Assembly (NCBI RefSeq): GCF_030499515.1 | Contig: NZ_JASTWJ010000001.1 | Coordinates: 2,770,001-2,834,000, forward strand | Origin: Streptomyces sp. DT2A-34 | GTDB lineage: Bacteria; Actinomycetota; Actinomycetes; Streptomycetales; Streptomycetaceae | Reading direction: 5' to 3' | Length of the DNA stretch: 64,000 bases | Shown here: piece after piece, positions 18,238 through 26,707 of the stretch | Position numbering within the stretch: position 1 is the first letter of the stretch | Layout: each line of letters begins with the position of its first letter | Notes under the pieces: model-generated | What the model saw: the letters and a program-made list of their open reading frames with translations, nothing else | What the model was told of the DNA's origin: nothing | Database searches by the model: none | Made by a program: the position numbers and the translations under genes

Positions 18238-20088
18238 TCAGTCGTCTTCGTTGTCGCCGAAGTCGGGGCGGACGTCCCGGGCGGCCATGATCTCGTCGTT
18301 GGAGGTGCCGGCGGCGACCATCGGCCAGACCATCGCGTCCTCGTGGACGATGAAGTCGATGACGACCGGGCGGTCGTTGATGGAGTTCGCCTCTTCGATG
18401 ACCTTGTCGAGGTCCTCCGGCGACTCACAGCGGATCGCGTAGCAGCCCATGGCCTCCGACAGCTTCACGAAGTCGGGGACGCGGGTGCCGGCGCTCGGCT
18501 GCTTGCCGTCGGCCTCGGGGCCGCTGTGCAGCACGGTGTTGGAGTAGCGCTGGTTGTAGAAGAGGGTCTGCCACTGGCGGACCATCCCGAGGGCGCCGTT
18601 GTTGATGATGGCGACCTTGATCGGGATGTTGTTCAGGGCGCAGGTGGTGAGCTCCTGATTGGTCATCTGGAAGCAGCCGTCGCCGTCGATCGCCCAGACC
18701 GCCTTGTCCGGGGCTCCGGCCTTGGCGCCCATCGCGGCCGGGACCGCGTAGCCCATGGTTCCGGCGCCGCCGGAGTTCAGCCAGGTGGCTGGCTTCTCGT
18801 ACTGGACGAAGTGCGCGGCCCACATCTGGTGCTGGCCGACGCCCGCCGCGAAGATCGTGCCCTCCGGGGCGAGTTGGCCGATGCGCTCGATGACCTGCTG
18901 CGGGGACAGGGAGCCGTCCTCGGGCTGGTCGTAGCCGAGCGGGTAGGTCTCGCGCCAGCGGCTGAGGTCCTTCCACCAGGCGCTGTAGTCGCCCTGGTGG
19001 CCCTCGGCGTGCTCCTTCTGGACGGCCTGGACCAGGTCGGCGATGACCTCGCGGGCGTCACCGACGATCGGCACGTCGGCGGCGCGGTTCTTGCCGATCT
19101 CGGCGGGGTCGATGTCGGCGTGGACGATCTTGGCGTACGGGGCGAAGCTGTCCAGCTTGCCGGTGACGCGGTCGTCGAAGCGGGCTCCGAGGGCGACGAT
19201 CAGGTCGGCCTTCTGCAGCGCGGTGACGGCGGTGACCGCACCGTGCATGCCCGGCATTCCCACGTGCAGCGGGTGGCTGTCGGGGAATGCGCCGAGCGCC
19301 ATCAGGGTGGTGGTGACGGGCGCTCCGGTGAGTTCCGCGAGGACCTTCAGCTCGGCGGTGGCGCCGGCCTTGATCACGCCGCCGCCGACGTAGAGGACGG
19401 GGCGCTTCGCGGAGGTGATGAGCTTGGCGGCCTCGCGGATCTGCTTGGCGTGCGGCTTGGTGACGGGCCGGTAGCCGGGCAGGTCCATGGTGGGCGGCCA
19501 GGAGAAGGTGGTCTTCGCCTGGAGGGCGTCCTTGGCGATGTCGACCAGGACCGGGCCGGGGCGGCCGGTGGAGGCGATGTGGAACGCCTGCGCGATGATC
19601 CGCGGGATGTCCTCGGCCTTGGTGACCAGGAAGTTGTGCTTGGTGATCGGCATCGTGATGCCGACGATGTCCGCCTCCTGGAAGGCGTCCGTACCGATCG
19701 CCTTGGAGGCCACCTGCCCGGTGATCGCCACGAGCGGCACCGAGTCCATGTGGGCGTCGGCGATCGGCGTGACCAGGTTGGTGGCGCCGGGGCCGGAGGT
19801 CGCCATGCAGACGCCGACCTTGCCGGTGGCCTGCGCGTAACCGGTGGCGGCGTGACCGGCGCCCTGCTCGTGGCGGACCAGGACGTGGCGGACCCTGGTG
19901 GAGTCCATCAGCGGGTCGTACGCCGGAAGGATCGCACCGCCGGGAATGCCGAATACCGTGTCGGCCCCGACCTCCTCGAGAGAGCGGATGAGGGACTGCG
20001 CACCCGTGACGTGCTCGGGGGCGGACTGGTGTCCTCCGGATCGGGGCCGCGGCTGCGGGTGATGGGCCCCGGTGGCCTGCTCGGTCAT
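18238..20088 (-). CDS. ilvB: Acetolactate synthase large (catalytic) subunit
   Basis: 616 residues. This TPP enzyme condenses two pyruvates, or pyruvate and 2-oxobutyrate, at the first common step of branched-chain amino acid synthesis. Visible: [14 protein letters not shown] with the catalytic Glu region following in [16 protein letters not shown], the FAD-binding middle domain, and the TPP/Mg motif [13 protein letters not shown] near the C-terminus. ATG at 20088 was chosen for GAGAAGAG seven bases upstream; ATG 20094 is possible. The 5' leader carries a BCAA-rich leader peptide and an intrinsic terminator, so synthesis is probably attenuated when branched-chain aminoacyl-tRNA is plentiful. 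Confidence 0.98.
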   Translation of the reverse strand: MTEQATGAHHPQPRPRSGGHQSAPEHVTGAQSLIRSLEEVGADTVFGIPGGAILPAYDPLMDSTRVRHVLVRHEQGAGHAATGYAQATGKVGVCMATSGPGATNLVTPIADAHMDSVPLVAITGQVASKAIGTDAFQEADIVGITMPITKHNFLVTKAEDIPRIIAQAFHIASTGRPGPVLVDIAKDALQAKTTFSWPPTMDLPGYRPVTKPHAKQIREAAKLITSAKRPVLYVGGGVIKAGATAELKVLAELTGAPVTTTLMALGAFPDSHPLHVGMPGMHGAVTAVTALQKADLIVALGARFDDRVTGKLDSFAPYAKIVHADIDPAEIGKNRAADVPIVGDAREVIADLVQAVQKEHAEGHQGDYSAWWKDLSRWRETYPLGYDQPEDGSLSPQQVIERIGQLAPEGTIFAAGVGQHQMWAAHFVQYEKPATWLNSGGAGTMGYAVPAAMGAKAGAPDKAVWAIDGDGCFQMTNQELTTCALNNIPIKVAIINNGALGMVRQWQTLFYNQRYSNTVLHSGPEADGKQPSAGTRVPDFVKLSEAMGCYAIRCESPEDLDKVIEEANSINDRPVVIDFIVHEDAMVWPMVAAGTSNDEIMAARDVRPDFGDNEDD

Positions 20089-20168
20089 CGGCATTCTCTT
20101 CTCGATGCTGAGGGTTTTTGCGAGGTTTGGGCGGAGTTTCGATGCTGCACGACTCGTGCCTGTGCAAC

Positions 20169-20202
20169 AAAAAACCCCTCGTGCCATAAGGCAAGCGAGG
20201 GG
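20169..20202 (-). terminator. ilvB attenuator (intrinsic terminator)
   Basis: Read on the minus strand, CCCCTCG (20202-20196) pairs with CGAGGGG (20181-20175), with a further 4-bp inner stem TGCC/GGCA, followed by six U. This is the only U-tract terminator of classical type in the window. It lies 54 bases after the leader-peptide stop and 80 bases before ilvB, the position of an attenuator. Confidence 0.85.
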
Positions 20203-20256
20203 AGCGCGCCGGGTGGGGTCGCTGGGAGTTCCGGGTCTGTCCGGACGTCACCAGCT

Positions 20257-20298
20257 TCAGCCGACGCGCTTTCCAAGTACGAGAATTCGGGTGCGCAT
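20257..20298 (-). CDS. ilvB leader peptide
   Basis: A 13-codon frame, MRTRILVLGKRVG then TGA, in the ilvB leader. Five of 13 residues are Ile, Leu or Val (ILVL in a row, plus one V), as expected of a peptide whose translation senses branched-chain aminoacyl-tRNA supply. It precedes the U-tract terminator at 20169. The ATG is seven bases after a GAGGGT -10 with an ideal TTGACA 18 bases further upstream, so its message may be leaderless; GAGAGGG could also act as a ribosome site if transcription starts earlier. Ribosome stalling would be expected to favour an antiterminator. Confidence 0.8.
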   Translation of the reverse strand: MRTRILVLGKRVG

Positions 20299-20305
20299 GG
20301 CACTG

Positions 20306-20335
20306 ACCCTCTCCCCGGCACGCACCCACTGTCAA
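20306..20335 (-). promoter_or_regulatory. ilvB promoter
   Basis: Perfect TTGACA (20335-20330) and GAGGGT (20311-20306), 18 bases apart, lie seven bases before the leader-peptide ATG. The -35 contains the TGA stop codon of the upstream GGDEF-EAL gene (20334-20332). Confidence 0.6.
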
Positions 20336-23300
20336 GTAGGTGGGACGGGAGTCTCATTATGTGAGCGAAGGGCACTGCCGCCTCCGAGGACAGCGGTCAC
20401 ACCACTGGTGTACACCCCTGACCCGCCTCCCGCGAACGCGGGCTCCGCCGGTCCGTGCGGTACCGGATAGCGGCCGGAACCGAGCGCCCGGCGCAGCCGG
20501 TACTCGTCCAGCGGACCGGAGAACGCCATGCCCTGCCCGTGCGTGCACCCCATCGCGCGCAGTGCGACCACCTGTTCCGGCAGGTCCACACCGTCGGCCA
20601 CGGACTGCAGCCCGAGGTCGCCGGCGATCCGCAGCAGCCCACTGGTGATCTTGTGCAACCGCGCGGACTCGACGACTCCCTCGACCAGGCCGCGGTCGAG
20701 CCTGACCACGTCGACGGGCAGTCGGCGCAGGGCCGTGAGCGCCGCGTAACCGCTGCCGAAGCCGTCCAGGGCGACCCGGGCACCGGCTCTGCGCAGGCCG
20801 CTCAGGCGGCGCTCCAGTTCATCCAGCGAGACACGGGGGTCTAGGTCGGACAGCTCGATGATCAGTGAACCGGACGGCAGCCCGTGCCGGGTCAGCAGCG
20901 CCTCGATCGAGCCGAGCGGCGTCGACCGGTCCAGCAGCCGGCGCGCGCCCACCCGCACGGCGACAGGTACGGCGAGCCCGGTCGCGGCGCGCTCGGCGGC
21001 CTGCTCGACGGCCTCCTCCAGCATCCAGCGGCCCAGCTCGGCGGTCTTGTCGCTGTCCTCGGCCACCCGCAGGAACTCGGCGGGCGTGAACAGCACCCCT
21101 TGCGAGGACCGCCAGCGCGCCTGGGTGGCGATCGACGTGATCCGGCCGTCCTCCAGACACACCACCGGCTGGTGCAGCAGCGCGAACTCGCCGTCGTGCA
21201 GCGCGGCACGCAGACGCGTGGCCAGCTCCGCCTTGCGTACGACGTCCTGCTGCATCTGCGGCTTGTACAGCTCGACTCGGCCCTTGCCGCCCGCCTTGGC
21301 GCGGTACATGGCCAGGTCGGCGTTGCGCAGCAGCTCCCCCGCGCCGAGGCCGGGCTCGGCGAAGGCGACACCGATGGAGGCGTTGACACGGACATCGTTG
21401 CCGTCGATGAGGTAGGGCTGCGACAGCGTCACTCTGAGGCGGTCGGCGAGCTCCAGGATGTGTCGTTCGCGGGCGGTGCGGTCGCGGGTGTTGTCCCCGG
21501 CGATCAGGGCCGCGAACTCGTCGCCGCCCAGCCGGGAGGCGGTGTCCCCGCCCCGGACCGCCTCCTGGAGTCTGCGGGCGGCCTGGACGAGCAACTCGTC
21601 CCCGGCCTGGTGTCCGATCGTGTCGTTGACGCCCTTGAAGCCGTCGAGGTCGATGAAGAGGACGGCCGTGTTGCGCAGGGCGATGCCTCGATCGGAGGCA
21701 CGGCGGCCGGACAGGGCCTGCTGGACCCGCTTGGTGAACAGCGCGCGGTTGGGCAGGTCGGTGAGCGGGTCGTGCTCGGCGTTGTGCTGGAGCTGCGCCT
21801 GCAGGCGCACTCTTTCGGTCACGTCCCGGCTGTTGAAGATGAGGCCGCCGTGGTGGCGGTTGACGGTCGACTCGACGTTGAGCCACCCGTCCTCGCCGGA
21901 CCGGAAGCGGCATTCGATGCGCGTAGTGGGTTCCTCAAGGGGGCTGGCGGCGAGGAAGCGGCGCACCTCGTGCACCACGCAGCCCAGGTCCTCCGGGTGG
22001 ATGAGATTGGCCAGTTCCGTACCCACCAGCTCCTCGGCGGTGCGGCCGTAGACTCCGGCGGCGGCCGGGGAGACGTACCGGAGGATGCCGTTGGGCGCGG
22101 CGATCATGATGACGTCGCTGGAGCCCTGCACCAGGGAGCGGAAGTGGTTCTCCTTCTGCGCCAGCTCCTGGGTGAGGGTGATGTTGTCGAGCAGCATGAT
22201 GCCCTGGCGCACCACGAGGGCGAGCACGACCGTGCCGCCGGTGATGAGCACCACGCGGTCGACGCTGCGGCCGTTGAGCACGTTGTAGAGGATCCCCAGC
22301 GTGCAGACGGCGGCGGCGAGGTACGGCGTGAGCGCGGCCAGGGAGCCGGCGATCGGCCGGTTGGCCGGGTACCGGCTGTGCTCACCTCCCGGCGCGGGCG
22401 CGTGGTGATGGCTTGCGCCGCGCTGTCCGGGGACGTGCTCGTGCACCACGCGCGTGTGCCCCGACCCGTCCTGCCGTTCGCCCTCCGCGTTCCGCGGCGC
22501 GGCCCACGGGGCGTACGCCAGCAGCAGCGAGCCGGCGAACCAGCCCGCGTCGAGCAGCTGGCCGGAGCGGTAGCTGTTGTGCAGCAGCGGCGAGGTGAAC
22601 AGGGCGTCGCACATCACGGTCAGGGCGAGGGCGCCGATCGCGGTGTTGACCGCGGTGCGGTTCGCCGACGAGCGGCGGAAGTGCAGCGCGAGCACCATGC
22701 TGACCAGGGCGATGTCGAGCAGCGGGTAGGCGAGCGAGAGCGCGGTGTGCGCCACGCTCGCCCCGCCGTTCGAGTCGAGCTTGGCGGCCTGGGCGAGCGC
22801 GAGGCTCCACGCCAGGGTCAGTAGCGAGCCGCCGATCAGCCAGGCGTCCAGCCCGAGGCAGACCCAGCCGGCCTTCGTCACCGGCCGCTTGGCGAGCACC
22901 AGGAGTCCCACGATGGCGGGCGGCGCGAAGCACAGGAAGAACCCGTCGGCGTAGGAGGGGCTGGGCACGGGCTGTTCGAGGACGACCTCGTACCACCCCC
23001 AGACCAGGTTGCCGAGGGCCGCCATGGCCGAGGAGAGGGCGAACAGCAGCCAGGCCGGCCGAAACCGGATATGGCGGCTACGGGCGTAGCGGAAGCAGGA
23101 CACGGCGGCGGCGCCGGCCGCGGCGGCCAGCCCGAAGTCGCCCATGATCAGCGCGACTTGGTCAGAGCCCCAGCCGACCGCGGAACCGACGGCGTATGCC
23201 GCACACAGCAGGGCCAGCACGAGTTGGGGGACGAACCCCGAGCCGCCGCCGATGGACGGCCGGCGGGGCAGCATCGCCGCCGACGAGGGCTGTGCCCGCA

Positions 23301-23535
23301 GCGCTCCGTCGAGGGTGGTCGTGGGAGAGGGTGGCGAGCTCACCGGGCCCTCCCGGTCCGCGCCGCCCCCGGGTCCCGAGGGTCCCGGTGCGCTGTGTAC
23401 GCATGCCGCCTGCGGCTGCTGTGCCTGCGGTGGTGGTGACTGTGATGGCAGCCGTGAGCGCCGTGGTGGCCGCGTCTGCACGCGGACGTTCGCCAGGGTC
23501 GTCGGCGGCCCCGCCGCGTCGGGTCGTTGGTCCAT
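20332..23535 (-). CDS. Membrane PAS-GGDEF-EAL protein: likely diguanylate cyclase with degenerate EAL
   Basis: About 1067 residues: a disordered Pro-rich N-terminus (1-100), eight or so membrane helices (about 105-400), a PAS domain (HFRSLVQGSSDVIMIAAPNG), GGDEF and EAL. The GGDEF motif is intact (SRLGGDEFAAL), with RxxD five residues before it, the product-inhibition I-site. The EAL domain has lost key residues: TQARW in place of EALxRW, LDGFGSGYAA for DDFGTGYSS, RLDRG for KIDRS and VADGVD for VAEGVE. It should therefore make c-di-GMP but not degrade it. The start is uncertain: ATG 23535 was taken; GTG 23565 is in frame. It may respond to a signal at the PAS or membrane part and act on development. 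Confidence 0.9.
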   Translation of the reverse strand: MDQRPDAAGPPTTLANVRVQTRPPRRSRLPSQSPPPQAQQPQAACVHSAPGPSGPGGGADREGPVSSPPSPTTTLDGALRAQPSSAAMLPRRPSIGGGSGFVPQLVLALLCAAYAVGSAVGWGSDQVALIMGDFGLAAAAGAAAVSCFRYARSRHIRFRPAWLLFALSSAMAALGNLVWGWYEVVLEQPVPSPSYADGFFLCFAPPAIVGLLVLAKRPVTKAGWVCLGLDAWLIGGSLLTLAWSLALAQAAKLDSNGGASVAHTALSLAYPLLDIALVSMVLALHFRRSSANRTAVNTAIGALALTVMCDALFTSPLLHNSYRSGQLLDAGWFAGSLLLAYAPWAAPRNAEGERQDGSGHTRVVHEHVPGQRGASHHHAPAPGGEHSRYPANRPIAGSLAALTPYLAAAVCTLGILYNVLNGRSVDRVVLITGGTVVLALVVRQGIMLLDNITLTQELAQKENHFRSLVQGSSDVIMIAAPNGILRYVSPAAAGVYGRTAEELVGTELANLIHPEDLGCVVHEVRRFLAASPLEEPTTRIECRFRSGEDGWLNVESTVNRHHGGLIFNSRDVTERVRLQAQLQHNAEHDPLTDLPNRALFTKRVQQALSGRRASDRGIALRNTAVLFIDLDGFKGVNDTIGHQAGDELLVQAARRLQEAVRGGDTASRLGGDEFAALIAGDNTRDRTARERHILELADRLRVTLSQPYLIDGNDVRVNASIGVAFAEPGLGAGELLRNADLAMYRAKAGGKGRVELYKPQMQQDVVRKAELATRLRAALHDGEFALLHQPVVCLEDGRITSIATQARWRSSQGVLFTPAEFLRVAEDSDKTAELGRWMLEEAVEQAAERAATGLAVPVAVRVGARRLLDRSTPLGSIEALLTRHGLPSGSLIIELSDLDPRVSLDELERRLSGLRRAGARVALDGFGSGYAALTALRRLPVDVVRLDRGLVEGVVESARLHKITSGLLRIAGDLGLQSVADGVDLPEQVVALRAMGCTHGQGMAFSGPLDEYRLRRALGSGRYPVPHGPAEPAFAGGGSGVYTSGVTAVLGGGSALRSHNETPVPPT

Positions 23536-23733
23536 AGGCCGTGCATCGCCCGTCGCCCCCCTCACAAATCTGAAATATCCATCCCCGGCGCCGAACGTAC
23601 GCGGCGCAACCCCTGTCCGGACGATACACCAGTCTCGTCACTCAGGGACATAGCGCCTCTACGCTCCGTGACGACCAGCGCATATGCGAGTACGGACCGC
23701 TTCCGGGAGGTTGCGGAGGGTGCTCGAAGCGGA

Positions 23734-24675
23734 CTACGCCCCTGTCGTAAGGATCACGTTGCGCAGGGGCTCCCGGTTCACGTAACGACTCAACTGGTCC
23801 ACCAGCAACCTCTTCGCGCGGGGCAGGAACGCCGACGTCGGTCCGCCCACATGCGGGCTGATCAGCACGCCCGGCGCACGCCACAGGGGGTGTTCCCGGG
23901 GCAGCGGCTCGGGGTCTGTGACGTCCAGGGCGGCGGTGACGCGCCCGGTCTCCAGCTCGGCGAGCAGCGCCTTGGTGTCGACGACGGCTCCACGGGCGAC
24001 GTTGACCAGCAGCGCGCCGTCCTTCATCCGGGCCAGGAAGTCGGCGTCGACCAGGTGCCGGGTGGCGTCCGTCAGGGGCGTGGACAGGATGACGACGTCC
24101 GCTTCCGGGAGCAGGGCGGGCAGTTCGGTGAGCGGATGCACGGGTCCGCGCGCCGTGGTGCGCTCAGAGCGCGCGACGCGCGCCACCCGCGCCAGTTCAA
24201 AGGGTGCGAGCCGGTCCTCGATCGCCGCCCCGATCGAGCCGTATCCCACGATGAGGACACTCTTGTCCGCCAGCGCCGGCCGGAATCCGCCGAGCCACTC
24301 CCCCTTGTCCTGCGCCCGCACGAAGTCGGGGACGCCGCGCAGCGAGGCGAGGATCAGCGTGAGGGTGAGCTCGGCGGTGCTCGCCTCGTGCACCCCGCGC
24401 GCGTTGCACAGCTTCACGCCCGGCCGCAGGTGCCTGAGGCCCGCCTCCACATGGTCGATGCCGGCGGAGAGCGTCTGCACGACCTGCACCGAGCTCATCT
24501 CCGGCAGCGGACGCTGCCCGAGCGCGGGCGCCTTCATGTACGGGACGACGTAGAAGGCGCACTCCGCCGGGTCGGCGGGGAAGTCCTCGGCGCCGTCCCA
24601 GAAGCGGTAGTTCGGGCCCTCGGGGAGGCCCTCGATCTCTTCCGGCGGGATGGGGAGCCACACATCAGCAGTCAT
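23734..24675 (-). CDS. D-isomer-specific 2-hydroxyacid dehydrogenase
   Basis: 313 residues. NAD(P)-binding loop VLIVGYGSIGAAIEDRL, substrate Arg in NVARGAVVDT, catalytic Glu in DVTDPEPLP and catalytic His in ISPHVGGPTS: the full catalytic set of the family, which reduces 2-oxo acids to D-2-hydroxy acids. No ACT domain, so it is not a second SerA; the overall shape is nearer to glyoxylate/hydroxypyruvate reductases. It starts at ATG 24675, divergent from the aldo/keto reductase with a 76-bp gap. Substrate unknown. Confidence 0.93.
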   Translation of the reverse strand: MTADVWLPIPPEEIEGLPEGPNYRFWDGAEDFPADPAECAFYVVPYMKAPALGQRPLPEMSSVQVVQTLSAGIDHVEAGLRHLRPGVKLCNARGVHEASTAELTLTLILASLRGVPDFVRAQDKGEWLGGFRPALADKSVLIVGYGSIGAAIEDRLAPFELARVARVARSERTTARGPVHPLTELPALLPEADVVILSTPLTDATRHLVDADFLARMKDGALLVNVARGAVVDTKALLAELETGRVTAALDVTDPEPLPREHPLWRAPGVLISPHVGGPTSAFLPRAKRLLVDQLSRYVNREPLRNVILTTGA

Positions 24676-24751
24676 GCTCTGGAGGCTATGTCAGGCGAAC
24701 AGGTGTGCAGAGGTTAGGTTGGGGTGCCGGAAGAGGGAGGGTTACGGCCAG

Positions 24752-25750
24752 GTGGAGCGCAGGACGTTGGGCGCGGCGGCACTCGCGGTGGGAGCCGTCG
24801 GGCTCGGGTGCATGCCGATGAGCTGGGCGTACAGCTCGTCGCGGCAGCGGGGCGAGGAGTCGCTCAGGGCGGTGCACCGGGCGCTCGATCTGGGCTCGTC
24901 CCTGCTGGACACGGCCGACATGTACGGTCCGTTCACCAACGAGCTGCTGCTGGGGCGGGCGTTGAAGGAGCGCCGCCAGGACGCGTTCGTGTCGACCAAG
25001 GTCGGTCTGCTGGTGGGCGAACAGCACATCGTGGCCAACGGCCGTCCCGGCTATGTGAAGCGGGCGTGCGACGCCTCTCTGCGCCGCCTGCAGACGGACG
25101 TGATCGACCTCTACCAACTGCACCGCGCGGATCCCGAAGTCCCCATCGAGGAGACGTGGGGCGCGATGGCGGAGCTCGTGCAGGCCGGAAAAGTACGGTC
25201 GTTGGGGCTGTGCGCGATGGGTGCGCGGGGCGGCCGCCGCTCGGGAACCCGCCTGCACGACACGACGATCCGCCAGCTGCAGCGGGTGCAGCAGGTCTTT
25301 CCGGTGAGCGCCGTGCAGGCGGAGCTGTCGGTGTGGTCGCCGGAGGCCCTGGAGACGCTGCTGCCGTGGTGCGAGGCACGCGACGTCGGCTTCCTGGCGG
25401 CCATGCCGCTGGGCAACGGCTTCCTCACGGGCACACTGACCCCGGGCCAGGGCTTCGAACCGGACGACGTCCGCGCCCGGCACCCGCGCTTCACCGCGGA
25501 GATGATGGCGGCGAACCAGCCGATAGTGGCCGGCCTGCGCCGAATAGCGGCCCGGCACGGGGACGGGGTCACGCCCGCACAGGTGGCGCTGGCGTGGGTG
25601 CTGGCGCAGGGCCGGCACGTGGTCCCGGTGCCCGGGGCCAAGCAGGAGCGCTGGGTGACCGAGAACACGGGGGCCGAGGGGGTGCGGCTGACGGCGGAGG
25701 ACCTGACGGAGGTCGCGGAGCTGCCGCGGGCACTGGGGTCCTGGGACTGA
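24752..25750 (+). CDS. Aldo/keto reductase
   Basis: 332 residues. The catalytic tetrad of the superfamily is visible: Asp and Tyr in LLDTADMYGPF, Lys in VSTKVG, His in LYQLHRAD; the C-terminal NADPH region is PVPGAKQERWV. It reduces an aldehyde or ketone with NADPH. GTG at 24752 was chosen for GGGAGGG ten bases upstream and because similarity starts at RRTLG; open frame extends further 5'. The last 34 codons, the stop and about 100 bp of flank recur three more times downstream (see repeat at 25645), so this gene's tail has been amplified. Confidence 0.93.
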   Translation: MERRTLGAAALAVGAVGLGCMPMSWAYSSSRQRGEESLRAVHRALDLGSSLLDTADMYGPFTNELLLGRALKERRQDAFVSTKVGLLVGEQHIVANGRPGYVKRACDASLRRLQTDVIDLYQLHRADPEVPIEETWGAMAELVQAGKVRSLGLCAMGARGGRRSGTRLHDTTIRQLQRVQQVFPVSAVQAELSVWSPEALETLLPWCEARDVGFLAAMPLGNGFLTGTLTPGQGFEPDDVRARHPRFTAEMMAANQPIVAGLRRIAARHGDGVTPAQVALAWVLAQGRHVVPVPGAKQERWVTENTGAEGVRLTAEDLTEVAELPRALGSWD

Positions 25751-26437
25751 CGGCGCGGCCGTCGGGGTCTGGCACTGACGCCGCAGCCGCCAGGGTCTGG
25801 GACTGACGGCACAAGTGTCGAGGCCTGGACCGACGCCGCAGGGAACCTGCAAGGAGCGCTGGGCGACCGAGAACGCGAGGGCTGAGCGAGTGCGGCTGAC
25901 GGCGGAGGACCTGACGGAGGTCGCGGAGCTGCCGCGGGCGCTGGGGTCCTGGGACTGACGGCGCGGCCGTCGGGGTCTGGGACTGGGGCCGCAGCCGCCA
26001 GGGTCTGGGACTGACGGCACAAGTGTCGAGGCCTGGACCGACGCCGCAGGGAACCTGCAAGGAGCGCTGGGCGACCGAGAACGCGAGGGCTGAGCGAGTG
26101 CGGCTGACGGCGGAGGACCTGACGGAGGTCGCGGAGCTGCTGCGGGCACTGGGGTCCTGGGACTGACGGCACAGCCGTCGGGGTCTGGGACTGGGGCCGC
26201 AGCCGCCAGGGTCTGGGACTGACGGCACAAGTGTCGAGGCCTGGACCGACGCCGCAGGGAACCTGCAAGGAGCCCTGGGCGACCGAGAACACGGGGGCTG
26301 AGCGAGTGCGGCTGACAGCGGAGGACCTGACGGAGGTCGCGGAGCTGCCGCGGGCACTGGGGTCCTGGGACTGACGGCGCGGCCGTCGCGGGCCTGGCAC
26401 TGACGCCGCAGGGATCCTGGGACCGACGCCGCCGGGG
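25645..26437. repeat. 208-bp tandem array derived from the reductase 3' end
   Basis: Copies begin at 25645, 25853, 26061 and 26269, exactly 208 bp apart; the fourth is partial and fades near 26437. Copy 1 contains the last 34 codons and stop of the aldo/keto reductase. Copies 2-4 each keep that frame open (ERWATEN, then VRLTAEDLTEVAEL, GSWD, stop) but are joined to no start codon. The 3' half of each unit is itself built of about 28-bp subrepeats around TCTGGGACTGACGGC. With the 22-bp repeats below, this fills 25751-26640; no gene is supported in that stretch. Confidence 0.9.
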
Positions 26438-26535
26438 TCCCGGACGACGTTCGCCGGGCTCAGGTCCAGCACCTCCCGGGAGGGACCGTAACCGGACGGG
26501 ATGGGCGGGGACCAGCCGGAGACCGGGTGGGGCCC

Positions 26536-26613
26536 GGGCAGAGGCCGGGCGGGGACCGGGCAGAGGCCAAGCGAGGACCGGGCGGAGGCCAAGCGAGGGC
26601 CGGGCGATAGCCC
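26536..26613. repeat. 22-bp GC-rich tandem repeats
   Basis: Three consecutive 22-bp units (26536, 26558 and 26580) of the form GGGCAGAGGCC(A/G)(A/G)GCG, plus a partial fourth from 26602. They lie just downstream of the 208-bp array and 95 bases before the next gene. Confidence 0.75.
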
Positions 26614-26707
26614 GGGCGGGTGATTCAAGGTTCATGGATCGGGAACCTGTGAGGCGTCGAGCGGTGTAAGAAAAGTAGAACTCCGCCGCTTCGAAGGGAC
26701 CTTGATC

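Noticed and set aside
24705..24725. TTAGGTT sequence resembling half of a DmdR/IdeR iron box
   Set aside because: Only one half is present; the opposite arm is missing, so it is not a 19-bp iron box.
25645..26437. CRISPR-like array
   Set aside because: The repeats are contiguous 208-bp units without unique spacers, and no cas genes are present.
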